Counted from the first letter of the stretch, positions 35,163 to 43,852 are shown. The stretch: DNA of 64,000 nucleotides from Mucilaginibacter sp. (GCF_025359345.1 NZ_JANYGQ010000022.1:310001-374000), one strand, 5' to 3'. Notes: generated by a model not told the origin, from the letters alone. A program made the numbers and translations.

Positions 35163-36143
35163 ATGACCAATCCACCCCGTTACACCCTGCAACCTTACAA
35201 AGGCATATGGAGCCGCTACACCTGTCCGCAATGCCTTCGGCACAAAGTATTTAGCCGCTATATTGACATTACTACTGATGAGCCTATCGCCGATGATGTG
35301 GGCAGGTGCAGTCGCGAGGTGAATTGTGGTTATCATTTAAAACCGTCGGAGTATTTTAAGTCCATAGACCACAGACCATGGACCATAGCCGGAAATGGAA
35401 ACGGTTTTGGCTACCAGCCACTTACTTATAAGGATTTTGAGCCGTCATACCTGCCTAAACGGGTGATAAGGCAAACGGTACGGCATTATGATGATAACCA
35501 TTTTGTGCAATACCTTGCCGCTAAGTTTGGCCGGGAAGTGGCATACTCGCAAGCCAGGCTTTACCTGGTGGGCACCTCAAAGCACTGGCCGGGCGCCTGC
35601 ATCTTCTGGGAGGTCGACAATGCCGACAGGGTACGAACCGGCAAAATAATGCTCTACAATGCCCAAACCGGCAAACGCGTAAAGGAGCCGTTTAACCATA
35701 TTGCGTGGGCGCACGTTTTAAGTCAAAAGTCGGGAGTCTATAGTCAGAAGTCAGAAAAGACTAACGACTCAAGACTTTGGACTAAGGACTTCAACCTAAA
35801 GCAATGCCTGTTTGGCGAGCATCTGTTACAATACTATCCAAGGATGCCGGTTGCCATTTGCGAGAGTGAGAAGACGGCTATTATCGCCTCAATTTATTAC
35901 CCCGAGTTGCTTTGGCTGGCTGCAGGCAGTTTGCAGGGCTTAAATGCCGGCAAGTGTAAGTGCCTTGAGGGACGTACCGTTATTTTGGTGCCAGATGTTA
36001 ATGCGTATGAGCAATGGGTAACCAAAGCCGGGCAACTATCGGCAGCATTACCGGCAGTAAATTTCAGGGTGATGCGTTTTTTAGAAGATGCCGCTACCCC
36101 GCAGCAAAAAGCAGCCGGCTGGGATGTCGCCGATTATTTATAA
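35163..36143 (+). CDS. DUF6371 primase-like protein with repeat-derived inserts
   Basis: A 326-residue protein with the layout of a small primase: an N-terminal zinc-finger region (CPQC near residues 20-23; RCSREVNCGYH near 45-55) and a Toprim-like C-terminal part (PVAICESEKTAIIAS, about 223-237, with the metal Glu; ILVPDVN, about 275-281, with the Asp). DUF6371 is often encoded next to RepA-like ATPases. Two stretches of the coding sequence match intergenic repeat vocabulary: residues ~66-77 (DNA 35363-35389) and ~184-208 (DNA 35716-35790, built of agtc-type words). The frame is kept through both. Confidence 0.82.
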   Translation: MTNPPRYTLQPYKGIWSRYTCPQCLRHKVFSRYIDITTDEPIADDVGRCSREVNCGYHLKPSEYFKSIDHRPWTIAGNGNGFGYQPLTYKDFEPSYLPKRVIRQTVRHYDDNHFVQYLAAKFGREVAYSQARLYLVGTSKHWPGACIFWEVDNADRVRTGKIMLYNAQTGKRVKEPFNHIAWAHVLSQKSGVYSQKSEKTNDSRLWTKDFNLKQCLFGEHLLQYYPRMPVAICESEKTAIIASIYYPELLWLAAGSLQGLNAGKCKCLEGRTVILVPDVNAYEQWVTKAGQLSAALPAVNFRVMRFLEDAATPQQKAAGWDVADYL

Positions 36144-36150
36144 TGATGGG

Positions 36151-36200
36151 TCTGCATCGCGTGTATCGGTGTAATGAGCAAGGTGGTGATACAGTACAGT
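36151..36200. repeat. R3 gatacagt palindrome (copy 7 of 8)
   Basis: tctgcatcgcgtgtatcggt ... gtggtgatacagtacagt; immediately before R1 copy 7. Confidence 0.55.
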
Positions 36201-36219
36201 GCGTTCTACTCCCCCTGCG

Positions 36220-36369
36220 CGTCATTGCGAGGAACGAAGCAACCTCTGCACATGCAAATCAATGAAGTAAAATATTTATGGTGACCAAGCAGCCGGCTTA
36301 TAGGTTCACACAAACAATCACGGTCCGTGATTGTCCTCCGTAGAGGTTGCTTCGTTCCTCGCAATGACG
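36220..36369. repeat. R1 palindromic repeat (copy 7 of 8)
   Basis: Outer ends conserved (cgtcattgcgaggaacgaag; inverted at the right); inner hairpin partly kept (tatggtgacc, then aggttcaca). It lies between the convergent DUF6371 gene and the gene at 36394. Confidence 0.8.
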
Positions 36370-36393
36370 TGAAGGTGAGTACTTTCACCTCCC

Positions 36394-36906
36394 CTACATC
36401 CTCGTCAAACTAAAATCACCAGTCAAAGTGTAAGGTGTCTGTACGCCGGCATTATCCACATTGACTCCAGAGCCTGAAAAGGTTCCTCGCACCAGGAAGC
36501 CTTTAAGTGGCATAGCCGTTATGGTGATATTACCGCCGCTCAATATAAATGCAGGCACTTCGGGATAATTTGATATCATGATAGACAGGTGGGCAGAGTT
36601 ATCGTCAAAAGTAAACGCCCGCTGTTCGGCAGCAGTGATTACGCCGCTTGCAGAGATGCGGTCGTCGCCTTTGTCGTTATCTGCGGCATAAAAAATAGTT
36701 AGTTTGCCATTGTTGTCAACCGGGTACAGCATGCCATCGTGGTTTTTATATTGGGTGGAGAAAAACTCTTTACGCCCCTTATATTCCACAACAACGTGAA
36801 ACGTAGCGCCCGATACGATAGGGGCAGATTTCTTGCCGGCCCTTCGTTGAGCGACGGCGGCAACGGTAAATAACATCAACAGGATGGTAATAACTTTAGT
36901 TCTCAT
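36394..36906 (-). CDS. Exported beta-rich hypothetical protein
   Basis: A 170-residue protein with a signal peptide (residues 1-19, ending AVAQ). The mature part alternates short hydrophobic strands and turns (VVVEYKGRKEFFSTQYKNHDGMLYPV...; GVNVDNAGVQTPYTLTGDFSLTRM at the end), typical of a small beta-sandwich. No family was recognised with confidence. It is preceded by R1 copy 8 on its 5' side and followed by copy 7. Confidence 0.7.
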   Translation of the reverse strand: MRTKVITILLMLFTVAAVAQRRAGKKSAPIVSGATFHVVVEYKGRKEFFSTQYKNHDGMLYPVDNNGKLTIFYAADNDKGDDRISASGVITAAEQRAFTFDDNSAHLSIMISNYPEVPAFILSGGNITITAMPLKGFLVRGTFSGSGVNVDNAGVQTPYTLTGDFSLTRM

Positions 36907-37062
36907 AATGCAGGCAGGTGATTTAAGTGTAAATGCATAGACAATGTTATGCCATTTGCATGCACTATTTACCTCCCTTTTTAGTCAGGTTTTTTGTATC
37001 ACCCTGTTGCGCAATGTGTTGTTTGATTGGCGAACGGAACAGTGCGGTGCCTCCTCTCCAAG

Positions 37063-37175
37063 CGTCATTGCGAGGAACGAAGCAATCGCGAACTGTGCAA
37101 GACCACTTTGCGGGTTCTACACCATTCTATCCACTCTGCAAAGTTCGCGGTTGCCGCGCTATCGCTCGCAATGAC
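37063..37175. repeat. R1 palindromic repeat, subtype II (copy 8 of 8)
   Basis: Left end cgtcattgcgaggaacgaag as in subtype I, but the inner part pairs as gcaatcgcgaact/agttcgcggttgccgcgc and the right end is gctcgcaatgac, like the copy at 2506. It occupies most of the 328-bp gap 36907-37234; the rest (about 37187-37225) is made of ctaatctctaacc-type words. Confidence 0.8.
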
Positions 37176-37234
37176 AAAGTTTGTTATAGCCTAACATCTA
37201 ATCAACTAATCTCCAACCTCTAATCTCTAACCAA

Positions 37235-39646
37235 CTACTTCACCTTCCACTCATGTATCCCCGCCGAATTATCAACCGGCAGCACCACTTCCATTTTTAA
37301 AGCGGTAGTTTCCACCGGCTCAAAGGTTAAAGTGTTGTAGGCATCCTTGGCGATGGTGTAGGGCGTGGTTTCTTTTACTGGCAGCCACTCTTCGCCTTTT
37401 TTGTAGTACAGCTTGTAGGCTTTGGGGATAGCGCAGCCGCCGAAGGGTTTGTCATCGTACCAGTAAACTTGTGATTCGGAAACGGTATGCGACTTGTCGA
37501 AATCGTATTGCACGTATTCGGTGCTGTTTTGTTTGGGCCACCAGTGCAGGTAGGGCATGCTGTGGTCGTTCGAGTTTTGGGGGTCGTACTGGTCGTTAAG
37601 AGCTTTGAGCATGCGGCTGCTTTTTATCGAACCACTTAGCTTGCTGGTGCTGGCAATGGTTGGCGCCGGCTTCGGCATCGAGGCTGATGCCTCGTAAGGT
37701 ATCCAAACGGTCATTTCACTTGGGCCACGGTTTGCCCAGGCATAGTACGGTATGGCGGTAACCGGCTGGTCGCTTTCAATCAGCTTGTCGGTATTGAGCT
37801 GGCGTTTGGTGCTTTTGCCTTCGGCGGTAATTACCTCAATGCCGTTCAGCATATCGGCTTTATAGCTGGCATTGGTAACCGCCATTTTATCAACGGTGAT
37901 GTTTTGCACCGTGCTGTCGCGGTTGTCAGGACCTTCCAGGCAATAAACTATCGGGCCGCGTTGCAGGGCGAAACGGTTAACATCGGCCTTAACCAGTTTG
38001 TTGGCAATAACCTTTTCGGTTTCCATAGGCAGGTTCATGGTCACTACGTCGCCTTTCTTCCAATGGCGGGTTATTACGGCGTAGCCTTTTTCGGTAGTAT
38101 AGGCAAGCGCTTTGCCATTTACGGTGATGGTAACCGGCTGCTGATTTTGGTTCATGTAAGTGTACAAACCGCCGGGGATAGGCTTGTTTAACGCCCAGCC
38201 GGGTATGCGCACACGCAGGTTAAAGGTCGTCGCTTTGGCCGGATTTACGGCTATGGCTACCTTGCCCTTCCATGGGTATTCTGTTGTTTGTACAATGTTT
38301 ATTTTGCCGGCAGTAAGCGTAATATCGCTGCTGTTGCTCATAAACAGGTTTACGTAGAGGTCGTTTTTATCGTGCGCGTAAACATAGCCCGGAACCGATG
38401 GCAAAAAGCGCGTCATGTTGCTGATGCAGCAGGCGCAGCTAAACCAGGCGCTGCGCTGGTTGGTCCCCATTGACGACAGCACGTTGGGATAAAAGAACCG
38501 GTTACCGCTTAACGATACGCCCGAAAGCAGGCCGTTGTACAGCGTCCGCTCCAAAATATCAACATACTTGGCATCGCCATGCAGCAAAAACATGCGGCTG
38601 TTCCAGTACACGTTGGCAATGGCAGCACAAGTCTCCGCATAAGCCGACATGTTGGGCAAATCGTAAGCATCGCCAAAAGCCTCGCCGTTGCCGGTTGCGC
38701 CAATACCGCCGGTAATGTATATTTTCTTGTCAACGGCATCTTTCCAGATATCATCAATGGCATGCAGGTAATGCTGGTTTCCGGTTAACGCGGCTACATC
38801 CGCCATACCGGTATACATGTAGGCAGCACGAACGGCATGTCCCTCGGCTTCGTGCTGGTCGGTTACTTTTTTATCAGCCTGGTTGTAGCTTTCGCCTTTA
38901 GGGCCACGCACATCCAAAAAGAACTTAGCCAGGTCAAGGTATTTTTTGTTGCCGGTTACGCGGTACAGCTTGGTAAGGCCTGTCTCCACAATCTGGTGAC
39001 CGGGGTATTCTTCAATCTTGCCCCAGCCAAACACGCGGGTAAGTAAGTCGGCATTTTTTAGGGCGATGTTAAGCAGCGTGCGTTTGCCGGTTGCCTGGTA
39101 ATGTGCCACGGCAGCTTCGTACAGGTGACCAGCATTGTACAGCTCGTGGCTCAATACTTCTTCGTTCTGCCAGCGCTTCTCGCCTATCCACTCGTGCGGT
39201 TTTTTGGCATTGACGGTGCGGAAGGTATACAGGTAACCATCAGGCTCCTGTGCAGCGCCGATGATCTTGATGAGGGTATCAACATACATGTCGAGCTTTG
39301 GGTTCTTCTGTACCTGCATGGCGTACGATGCGCCTTCTATCACTTTGTAGATGTCGGTATCGTCAAAAGGATATTCGCTCATTTTGTCGCCTGGCTCCAG
39401 CTTGGCGGCGCGTAAAAAGTTATCAACCCGGCCGTTCAGTTTGCATTGCTCCAGCACGTAAGGGATGGTAACATTGGCGTTAACCTCCATTTTAGGCTGC
39501 CAGAATTTATCGTTTACATGCACCTTTGTAAAAGGCACGGGCTGTATAGGATAATCCTTCTGCTGTGCCGACAGGCTGCCCGCGCATACCATCGACCCCA
39601 AAAAACCTATTGCAACTATTTTATTAAAGCTGATTTTACTGCACAT
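37235..39646 (-). CDS. GH127 beta-L-arabinofuranosidase-like glycosidase with C-terminal sugar-binding-type domain
   Basis: An 803-residue exported enzyme (signal about 10-27, ending LSAQ). The GH127 (formerly DUF1680) barrel occupies about residues 35-620. Catalytic and zinc residues are visible: the Glu and Cys of YAETCAAIANVYWN (about 335-348) and the Cys pair of SCACCISNM (about 405-413), one of which is the nucleophile in this family. The C-terminal ~150 residues, with YVQYDFDKSHTVSESQVYWYDDKPFGGC, look like an F5/8-type discoidin domain. Family knowledge: releases arabinofuranose from plant glycans or glycoproteins. Confidence 0.9.
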   Translation of the reverse strand: MCSKISFNKIVAIGFLGSMVCAGSLSAQQKDYPIQPVPFTKVHVNDKFWQPKMEVNANVTIPYVLEQCKLNGRVDNFLRAAKLEPGDKMSEYPFDDTDIYKVIEGASYAMQVQKNPKLDMYVDTLIKIIGAAQEPDGYLYTFRTVNAKKPHEWIGEKRWQNEEVLSHELYNAGHLYEAAVAHYQATGKRTLLNIALKNADLLTRVFGWGKIEEYPGHQIVETGLTKLYRVTGNKKYLDLAKFFLDVRGPKGESYNQADKKVTDQHEAEGHAVRAAYMYTGMADVAALTGNQHYLHAIDDIWKDAVDKKIYITGGIGATGNGEAFGDAYDLPNMSAYAETCAAIANVYWNSRMFLLHGDAKYVDILERTLYNGLLSGVSLSGNRFFYPNVLSSMGTNQRSAWFSCACCISNMTRFLPSVPGYVYAHDKNDLYVNLFMSNSSDITLTAGKINIVQTTEYPWKGKVAIAVNPAKATTFNLRVRIPGWALNKPIPGGLYTYMNQNQQPVTITVNGKALAYTTEKGYAVITRHWKKGDVVTMNLPMETEKVIANKLVKADVNRFALQRGPIVYCLEGPDNRDSTVQNITVDKMAVTNASYKADMLNGIEVITAEGKSTKRQLNTDKLIESDQPVTAIPYYAWANRGPSEMTVWIPYEASASMPKPAPTIASTSKLSGSIKSSRMLKALNDQYDPQNSNDHSMPYLHWWPKQNSTEYVQYDFDKSHTVSESQVYWYDDKPFGGCAIPKAYKLYYKKGEEWLPVKETTPYTIAKDAYNTLTFEPVETTALKMEVVLPVDNSAGIHEWKVK

Positions 39647-39866
39647 GCGCCGTTGAATTTATGTTGATGTAAGATACGTTAAAATTAGGCACCACACCGA
39701 AGGTTTACTAACGATAAATTAACAGATATTAACGGGATATTAACAGGGGTTGGTATAAAAGATAGATGGACGAGGTAATTTTGTGGAAGTGATGGGTATC
39801 AGAAGTTGATTTTTGTTTTTCGATATCGTTTATTGGAACTAACGCCAATTGTTTGTAAATTTGAAT

Positions 39867-40088
39867 ATGACAGTAACGGTAAACTTACAGACTGAAGAAC
39901 AGGAAAAGGTTTTAATTGAGTTTTTGGAAAAGATGCATTTTGATTACCAAAGCGACCACACCAATTTTACCCTTACCGAAGCGCAGATGCAGGAAGTTAT
40001 TAAACGTGATAATGACTTTATTAACGGCAAAACCACCGCCCGCGACTGGAACGATATAAAGCGCGATTTAAAAAGTGTATACTGTTAA
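39867..40088 (+). CDS. Small antitoxin-like hypothetical protein
   Basis: A 73-residue acidic protein (MTVTVNLQTEEQEKVLIEFLEKMHF...). It resembles the short antitoxin-type proteins encoded beside RelE/ParE toxins, with a mixed N-terminal strand and long helices, and it directly precedes another antitoxin-like gene by 12 bp. The TTG at 39849 would add six residues, but a perfect -7 box (TAAATTTG, 39856-39863) lies inside that extension, so I start at the ATG at 39867. The promoter layout would make the mRNA nearly leaderless. Confidence 0.6.
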   Translation: MTVTVNLQTEEQEKVLIEFLEKMHFDYQSDHTNFTLTEAQMQEVIKRDNDFINGKTTARDWNDIKRDLKSVYC

Positions 40089-40100
40089 GCAAAAATATCT

Positions 40101-40298
40101 ATGAATGCAATTCACCCGCAATACATAACCGATATAGATGGAAAAAAGGTTTCTGTAATACTCCCACTCGCCGAGTTTGAGCAGATAATGGAAGAGTTGG
40201 ATGAGCTGGAAGATATCCGCCTTTATGACGAAGCAAAAGCTGATAAAGAGCCGGCCATGTCGTTTGACGATTTTGTAAAGCAGCGTTTCTCAAAATAA
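40101..40298 (+). CDS. Antitoxin of a RelE-type module
   Basis: A 65-residue protein: MNAIHPQYITDIDGKKVSVILPLAEFEQIMEELDELEDIRLYDEAK, a Phd/YefM-like DNA-binding strand-helix start (KKVSVILPLAEFEQI), followed by an acidic tail ending MSFDDFVKQRF that would wrap the toxin. Its stop overlaps the start of the RelE-like gene (TAATG), the usual coupling in toxin-antitoxin pairs. The toxin gene is broken, so this antitoxin may be orphaned. Confidence 0.75.
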   Translation: MNAIHPQYITDIDGKKVSVILPLAEFEQIMEELDELEDIRLYDEAKADKEPAMSFDDFVKQRFSK

Positions 40299-40555
40299 TG
40301 TCCGTCTATAAAATTACCATTTCGCGCCCTGCACAAAAACAACTTCAAAAGTTACCCGATAATATTGCCAGGCAATTGACGATCGCGATTTATAAACTTG
40401 CCGAAAACCCACGTCCTGTAGGTTAAAAAAAATTAAAAGGCAGGGACGGTTATCGTATAAAATCAGGCACTTACCGAATTATTTATGAAATATTTGATGA
40501 GGTTTTATTAATCGAAGTTGTAGCGCTGGGACATCGCAAAGATATTTATAACTAG
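40298..40555 (+). pseudogene. RelE/ParE-family toxin gene with in-frame stop
   Basis: The frame from the ATG at 40298 to the TAG at 40553-40555 has all RelE-type landmarks: YKITISRPAQKQLQKLP, IYKLAENPRPVG at the centre, then KKLKGRDGYRIKSGTYRIIYEI and VALGHRKDIY. A TAA at 40424-40426 (codon 43) interrupts it exactly where family members usually have a G-C/S/Y-KKLKG junction, in the run ggttaaaaaaaatt. Everything after the stop is still intact, so the loss looks recent. Alternatives are ribosomal slippage on the A8 run or a sequencing error. Confidence 0.8.
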
Positions 40556-40729
40556 CATTCAAATCCGTTTATCAGAGTAAATCTAGCCTATATTTACTCT
40601 TCATTGTTCGCGGGGGTACCGACACTAATGCAGGACGATATAAAATCACCAAAAAGCCTTAAAATAACATCTAAAGCACTTTTTCTTTAAACGAAAAGCC
40701 TATATTTACAATTAGTTAAATTGATGGCT

Positions 40730-40981
40730 ATGAATACATTTCATCCACAGTACCTAAACGATTCACAAGGCAACACAATCTCGGTGGTAATCCCTCTCGC
40801 CGAGTATGAGCAGATAGTGAAACAACTGGACGAACTTGAGGGCATAAGGCTTCACGTAAACACCCACACCGGGAAGCGTCCGTCGATACCATTGGATGAG
40901 TTTGTACGGCAACGTATGGCCTTCAGCAAACCCATTCCGCCAGCTCATAACGGTGAACCTATCGGGTCTCCGCTGTTATAA
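40730..40981 (+). CDS. Orphan antitoxin-like paralogue
   Basis: An 83-residue protein whose start (MNTFHPQYLNDSQGNTISVVIPLAEYEQI) closely matches the antitoxin at 40101 and whose middle (VKQLDELEGIRLHV) aligns too. The tail is longer and Pro-rich (FSKPIPPAHNGEPIGSPLL). No toxin gene follows; the GH13 gene lies on the other strand. Start chosen by alignment with the paralogue; an earlier ATG at 40724 or TTG at 40721 is possible. Confidence 0.65.
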   Translation: MNTFHPQYLNDSQGNTISVVIPLAEYEQIVKQLDELEGIRLHVNTHTGKRPSIPLDEFVRQRMAFSKPIPPAHNGEPIGSPLL

Positions 40982-41020
40982 AATAAAAAAGCCGGATGCC
41001 TTTAATAAGAAGCACCCGGC
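40981..41020 (-). terminator. Rho-independent terminator of the GH13 gene
   Basis: Stem gccggatgc (40991-40999) with gcacccggc (41012-41020), one mismatch, followed on the minus strand by a T-rich run (40981-40990), 22 bases after the GH13 stop. Confidence 0.75.
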
Positions 41021-41041
41021 CCTAAACTCCCAAATCAACTA

Positions 41042-42952
41042 TTAATGTAATGCCGTTTTACTGTATAAGTGATACTCACCAGGTGCCAGCGTCATGCTGT
41101 AACCCGGGGTAGTAACATTAATGGTTGTGCCTGTAAAGTTATCAACCCATGTACCTGTAGCCGGGAACGTTATGGTTGCGGTTTGCGGCACCACGGCAAA
41201 ATTACCAACCACCTCAATACTGTTTGATGCATCAGTCATCTGGATGGTTTTAACTGCATCGCCCAGGCTATAAGTATAGGTTGTGCTGGTAAATACCGGG
41301 TTGGCTATTTTCCACTTTATCATTTGCGAATACACTTTAAATAAATGCCTGCGGTTGGCATCGTTCATAAACTCCCAGTGCGGTGGTTTATCGCTCAGCC
41401 TGTCAGGATTAATGCTTACATCGTAACCGCGCTCACCAAATTGCCAAAGCATTTTAGGCCCCGGCGATGAGAACATAAAGGCAGCGCCCATTTCGTCGCG
41501 CTTTAAGCCTGTGGCTAAATCTTTAACACTATAGCTGCCGCTTACATTACCATAGGCGCCGTTTTTAAATTGCAGGCGTTCCTCGTCATGGCTTTCAAAG
41601 TAGCTAACCAATGCGTAAGGATTTGTAAAGCTAAACCTGTCGTAAAACAAGCCCGAGATATCCCACGAACCGCCTGCATCGTTATAGCTCATTAAAGCCT
41701 GCTCGGCGTTGAAGCTCTGGTTATTCCAGGTCATCATGCCTTCGTTAGCCAGTTCATTTTCTTCCTGGTTGCTTGCAAAATCTTCTAATATCACATACAA
41801 TTTAGGGTCGACACTCTTAATGTAGTTGTTATAATCCTTCCAGATGGCAACACGGCTGGCATCATAATTACCCCAGGCGGCCACGTCATTTCCGCTGTTG
41901 ACTTGGGTAAACCCTTTAGCCAAATCGAAGCGGAACCCGTCGATGTGGTATTCCGTCATCCAAAACTTCACTACGTTTTTCACAAAGTATTTTGTTGCCG
42001 GGCTCTCATGGTTAAACTGGTACCCCACGTTAAACGGGTGTGTGGGGTTGGTATTGTACCATGGGTTATTAGCAGGCACCCCACCACTCGAATACAGCTG
42101 CACCATTGGCGACGAACCAAACGAGTGGTTTAATACGATATCCTGTATTACGGCAATGCCTTTAGCGTGGCAGGCATCAATCAGCGCCTTTAAATCATTC
42201 TTGGTACCGTAGTATTTATCGGGTGCAAAGTAATAGTTAGGGTTATATCCCCACGAGTCGTTGCCTTCAAACTCGTTTACCGGCATTAGCTCAAGTGCGT
42301 TAACACCAAGGCGTGCTATGTAATTCAGGGTATCTTTTATGGTTTTATAGCTGTGGGTTTGCACAAAATCGCGCACCAGCATTTCGTATATCACCAGGTT
42401 TTTAGGGTCGGGCCGGGTAAAGGTGGTGGTTGTCCAGCTATAAGCCGGCTGGTTTGCCTGCATTACGCTTACTATGCCGGTAGTTTTGCCGGTTGGGTAA
42501 GCCTTCAGGCTTGGGTAGGTACTTGCGTCGATATATTTATCATTATCGGGGTCAAGTACCTTTTCGCAATACGGGTCGCCTATTTTAAACGAGCCGTCAA
42601 CATAGTATTGGTAGGCGTATTCAGTACTTGGGTCGATGTTGTCAATTTGAATCCACCAGCGGGTGCCGTCGGTAGAGTTGGTCATGTTATATTGCTTATC
42701 GGTCGACCAGCCGTTAAAGTCACCGGTAACGGTAACGGTTTTCTTGCCGGGGGCATACAAATTAAAAATAACGGACTTGCCATCGTTAATAAACGTGGTG
42801 CCGTCTTTAGCTCCTGCCGGTACATCTTTAGCTGCAGGGTTAGGATCGGGAACGTTCCCGGAACCTCCGCCAGAAGAAGGCGTTTTACTGCATGAAGTAA
42901 CACCGATCAACAAAATGCCGACAAGCAAAAAGTACAAGTTCCTGAATTTCAT
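41042..42952 (-). CDS. GH13 alpha-amylase family lipoprotein
   Basis: A 636-residue outer-membrane-type lipoprotein: lipobox VTSC (Cys21) and a Gly/Ser-rich linker, an early-set/CBM48-like domain (about 55-150, VTVTGDFNGWSTDKQYNM), the GH13 barrel (about 180-540), and a C-terminal beta-sandwich. The four GH13 regions are visible: DIVLNHSF, GFRFDLAKGF (nucleophile Asp), EDFASN (acid/base Glu) and FESHDEER. It degrades starch-type alpha-1,4-glucans, possibly with branch or pullulan activity. There is no SusC/SusD in this window. Confidence 0.93.
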   Translation of the reverse strand: MKFRNLYFLLVGILLIGVTSCSKTPSSGGGSGNVPDPNPAAKDVPAGAKDGTTFINDGKSVIFNLYAPGKKTVTVTGDFNGWSTDKQYNMTNSTDGTRWWIQIDNIDPSTEYAYQYYVDGSFKIGDPYCEKVLDPDNDKYIDASTYPSLKAYPTGKTTGIVSVMQANQPAYSWTTTTFTRPDPKNLVIYEMLVRDFVQTHSYKTIKDTLNYIARLGVNALELMPVNEFEGNDSWGYNPNYYFAPDKYYGTKNDLKALIDACHAKGIAVIQDIVLNHSFGSSPMVQLYSSGGVPANNPWYNTNPTHPFNVGYQFNHESPATKYFVKNVVKFWMTEYHIDGFRFDLAKGFTQVNSGNDVAAWGNYDASRVAIWKDYNNYIKSVDPKLYVILEDFASNQEENELANEGMMTWNNQSFNAEQALMSYNDAGGSWDISGLFYDRFSFTNPYALVSYFESHDEERLQFKNGAYGNVSGSYSVKDLATGLKRDEMGAAFMFSSPGPKMLWQFGERGYDVSINPDRLSDKPPHWEFMNDANRRHLFKVYSQMIKWKIANPVFTSTTYTYSLGDAVKTIQMTDASNSIEVVGNFAVVPQTATITFPATGTWVDNFTGTTINVTTPGYSMTLAPGEYHLYSKTALH

Positions 42953-43088
42953 ATCTCTTTCGCGTTAAAATTGGTGCATAAAGGTAAGGCGATTTTTTGG
43001 AATTATTATTTTTTTGTTGGAAATGTGTAGAGGTTGTAGTTGTTGACGTAATTGTAACGTTTAATACATTTACAACTTTTACAACTTT

Positions 43089-43460
43089 TTAACTCCTCAC
43101 ATGCTTCTTCACTATCTCAACCAGTACATCCATATCAAAGGGCTTTTGAAGGTACGAATCGGCAAGGCCTTCTTCTGCAATTTGTTTAATGTTGCTTACT
43201 GCAGAGATAATTATTACCGGGATGTGCTGTGTTTTGGGGTTGGTTTTTAGTTGCTTGCTTAGCTGCTGGCCATTGGCATCGCTTTTCCATTCGGTAAGCC
43301 AATTGTCCATAAGGATTAGGTGCGGGTTATGCTCGGTTACATTTTTCAGGATTTTCGAATCGCCCGATGACAGAACATCGTATCCTTCTTCTTCCAGTAT
43401 GTAAACAATTGTATCCCGTATATCTTTATCATCTTCAATAACCAATATTTTTTTGGCCAT
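43089..43460 (-). CDS. Stand-alone CheY-like response regulator receiver
   Basis: A 123-residue single receiver domain from the ATG at 43460. Acidic pocket EDDKDIRDT (about 8-16), phospho-acceptor Asp in HLILMDNW (about D50), Thr/Ser in VIIISAVS, and the Lys-Pro pair LQKPFDMD. There is no output domain and no kinase next to it, so it probably acts with a kinase elsewhere. An 11-residue upstream extension is possible but lacks family residues. Confidence 0.88.
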   Translation of the reverse strand: MAKKILVIEDDKDIRDTIVYILEEEGYDVLSSGDSKILKNVTEHNPHLILMDNWLTEWKSDANGQQLSKQLKTNPKTQHIPVIIISAVSNIKQIAEEGLADSYLQKPFDMDVLVEIVKKHVRS

Positions 43461-43622
43461 AGCGTTGTAAGCTCCTTTGTTACTATACAACAACTGAGGG
43501 TATGGGTTTTGTTTTAGGTTGATGCTTTTTATTTTTCAAAAAAGTGGCTTTAAACACGTCCGAAGGATATTATAGTTGGTTTTACATCTCATTTTTATTA
43601 TTTTCGTGTATAATATTACGTC

Positions 43623-43793
43623 ATGACACATCTGACAATTGATAAAAAAAAATATGTGCTTTTGTCTGAGGAAAGCTATCAGGAGCTGCAAAAAACTGCA
43701 GCCTTGAAATGGAAGCCAGAAAAAACATTAACCGTTGAGGAAGCAAGGGCTTATAGCAAAGAGCTAATAAGAAAATGGGCCTCAGAAAAATAA
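43623..43793 (+). CDS. 56-residue antitoxin-like protein
   Basis: ATG at 43623, TAA at 43791-43793. MTHLTIDKKKYVLLSEESYQELQKTAALKWKPEKTLTVEEARAYSKELIRKWASEK has the shape of Bacteroidota antitoxins that precede ParE/RelE-type toxins: a short strand (KKYVLLSEESYQEL), a charged helix and a basic end. The start of a toxin-like frame overlaps it. No full toxin follows. Confidence 0.6.
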   Translation: MTHLTIDKKKYVLLSEESYQELQKTAALKWKPEKTLTVEEARAYSKELIRKWASEK

Positions 43794-43852
43794 CCATCAG
43801 GCAGTCAGCGGTTGAAAGTATTACTGCAATATCCAAAAGAATTTACTGGTAG
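43775..43852 (+). pseudogene. Truncated ParE/RelE-like toxin remnant
   Basis: A 25-residue frame overlapping the antitoxin gene: MGLRKITIRQSAVESITAISKRIYW, then TAG at 43850-43852. The first strand and helix (RKITIRQSAVESITAISKRI) fit the start of ParE-type toxins; the rest of the domain (about 70 residues) is missing, and an R3 repeat begins 27 bases later. Confidence 0.5.

Noticed and set aside
36014..36265. Plus-strand frame at the end of the DUF6371 gene
   Set aside because: Out of frame with the gene and continues into R3/R1 repeats.
32474..37175. Prophage or integrative conjugative element
   Set aside because: Only a helicase and a primase-like gene are seen; there is no integrase, structural, relaxase or transfer gene.
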